Source: Drosophila miranda
Taxonomy: Eukaryota; Arthropoda; Insecta; Diptera; Drosophilidae
Direction: 5' to 3'
NCBI RefSeq assembly: GCF_003369915.1
Contig: NC_046675.1
Span: 3,038,001 to 3,102,000 of the forward strand
Length of the DNA: 64,000 nt
Every line of letters begins with the position of its first letter. The first letter of the stretch is position 1. The position numbers and the translations under genes were made by a program. Positions 62,591-64,000 of the stretch are shown here, piece after piece. The notes beneath the pieces are model-generated. The model saw only the letters and a list, made by a program, of their open reading frames with translations, had not been told where the DNA came from and made no database searches.

Positions 62591-64000
62591 TATCAGAAAT
62601 TCCATAAAAAGAAAACAAGAAGCAGACCGAATCGTAAACAACTTGTGGGAGGATAGATCGAATGGGTAATGCTCTTAAGAGAGAGAGAGAGTACGATTAT
62701 GAGATATAAACAAGCTATAATTATGAATGATAATTCATCATGATATATCCTCTGATATTTCCACCACAAAACCATCATGGAACACAGAACTAAAGGATCC
62801 TGTCTTTCCGAATTTTAGCATTAATTTCTCCATCATTTTATGGTTCTTTTATGGCATTCTGCACTTTTGCGAAGAACCCTTCCAATAATTGTATTGCTTC
62901 CGAAGACACTCCATAGCTAAAGTACTCCAAGGACACTCTGCACTGTGCGTGTGTCCTTTTTGAGCATTTTACACGCCCACATGGCTGGCAGGAAAACCTT
63001 TTGAGGGAGCACAAAAAAATCAAATTGGAAACGACTCCGAGACAACAGAAAAAAGGGTTCAGAGATGTATTTACAGCCGGGTGTCAGGGCTCGCCCGCCG
63101 GCACTCCCCTTTCGGCACTTTTCCAGACTTGTGTTCTGTGGCCGTCTACTGGGAAATGCAGAGAACACGCAAAACCAGCCCGCAGCAGACAGAGAGTCCT
63201 GCCGAAAACTGCCCCACGAAACAATAAAAAAAATACAAAAAAATGTGCACAAAATTCAAGCAGAAGTTCCGCGTGGGACAGCCGCAAGATACAAGTTTGT
63301 GTCCGTTTCCTATTGCCACTCACTGGTTTTTTTTTGTTGGGTGGTCAGGGGGTGTTGTTGTTGTTGGTTTTGTGGGTGCGCGTGTCGTAAAAATTTAATT
63401 AAAAAATAATTTTGACAACAATAAAAATCAACGCTTGGAAAGTCCACTCTCCCGATGATGACAATAGAAAACCAAACCGAACCGAACCGAAGCGAAGCGA
63501 ACCGCAGGCCAGCACTAATGATTAAGCATACGCCTCGAGGGACAGAGCAAATGGTGGGCCGCCTCGCGATTTTGCGGTTTTACTGTTGCTTTGCTCGAAT
63601 GATTGCCCCGCCCATTAACTGGGCCCAAATGTGCGAATTATGTGCATGAAACAGCGGGCCATTTATGGCCATTTATTGTAACGCTCTCGCTGGCTGTTGC
63701 CTCTGATGTTTCTTTGGCTTTGACTGTGGCGGGATTTGAAGCCGCTTTTCCACGATACGTTTTTCACATGTTTCTCGCATCCTTTGAGTACTTTTTGGGG
63801 GAGAAATTAACCATCGCCGACAAAGGCATCGTTTAGCAGCCGGATTTAGGCACCTCTGGCACCGCTCCTTTTTCCTTCCCCCTCCGCACTTTTGTGTCAA
63901 GCTGAGGGAAATTATGATGACGACTTTTTATGGGCCTCCAAGCCATTGTCCTGGCTCTGGCTGTGGCCCCTCCTAGCCATTGTTTCTCCAGCCCATCCCT

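Larger units (their letters stand above)
62001..64000. other. right end of the window, non-coding
   Basis: No coding exon is supported. It contains a long AG tract and a weak candidate rightward core promoter near 62562. Any gene driven from it would lie mostly outside the window. Confidence 0.4.

Overview
The window looks like Drosophila-type insect nuclear DNA. Introns are short (about 55-65 bp) in one cluster and several kb long in another gene. Splice sites are standard GT/AG, CA, GA and CAG microsatellites are abundant, and a split tRNA-Leu(CAA) gene is present. The gene order is NRF-type acyltransferases, then threonine aldolase, then a FAM20 kinase. From memory this resembles the D. 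melanogaster CG10182/CG10183 - CG10184 - CG31145 neighbourhood on 3R (Muller element E). The microsatellite richness would suit an obscura-group species, but I cannot identify the species from sequence alone. Every protein gene I can support is on the minus strand.

Layout. 1-11.8 kb: a tandem array of nose-resistant-to-fluoxetine (NRF) / acyltransferase-3 membrane proteins. Two copies are intact with nine exons each (3827-6398, 697 aa; 7280-9874, 707 aa). One full-length-looking copy at the left edge (1-2194) carries two disabling lesions. One internally deleted pseudogene (10956-11708) and one relic of a promoter plus exon 1 (about 3408-3580) complete the array. All five 5' flanks keep a GATAA site 74-79 bp upstream of the (former) start codon, and four of them keep a TATA box 31-34 bp inside it. 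The copies are mosaics of one another, which suggests gene conversion. 13836-13963: intron-containing tRNA-Leu(CAA). 15078-17232: five-exon L-threonine aldolase, 380 aa. 19497-45046: a FAM20-family secretory-pathway kinase in twelve coding exons, 1080 aa, with an unusually long cytosolic N-terminal region ahead of the signal anchor. 45047-64000: no supported coding exon. It is probably 5' introns, upstream exons or intergenic regulatory DNA, and is rich in simple repeats.

How the genes relate. The acyltransferase copies share architecture and promoter layout and probably act in the same tissues; GATA control suggests gut or fat body. Threonine aldolase and FAM20 are single-copy conserved genes with unrelated roles (amino-acid catabolism; phosphorylation of secreted proteins). 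I see no CRISPR array, operon, viral gene or recognisable intact transposon. I found no clearly new molecular system. The most interesting material is the birth-and-death history and shared promoter grammar of the acyltransferase array, and the N-terminal structure of the FAM20 gene.
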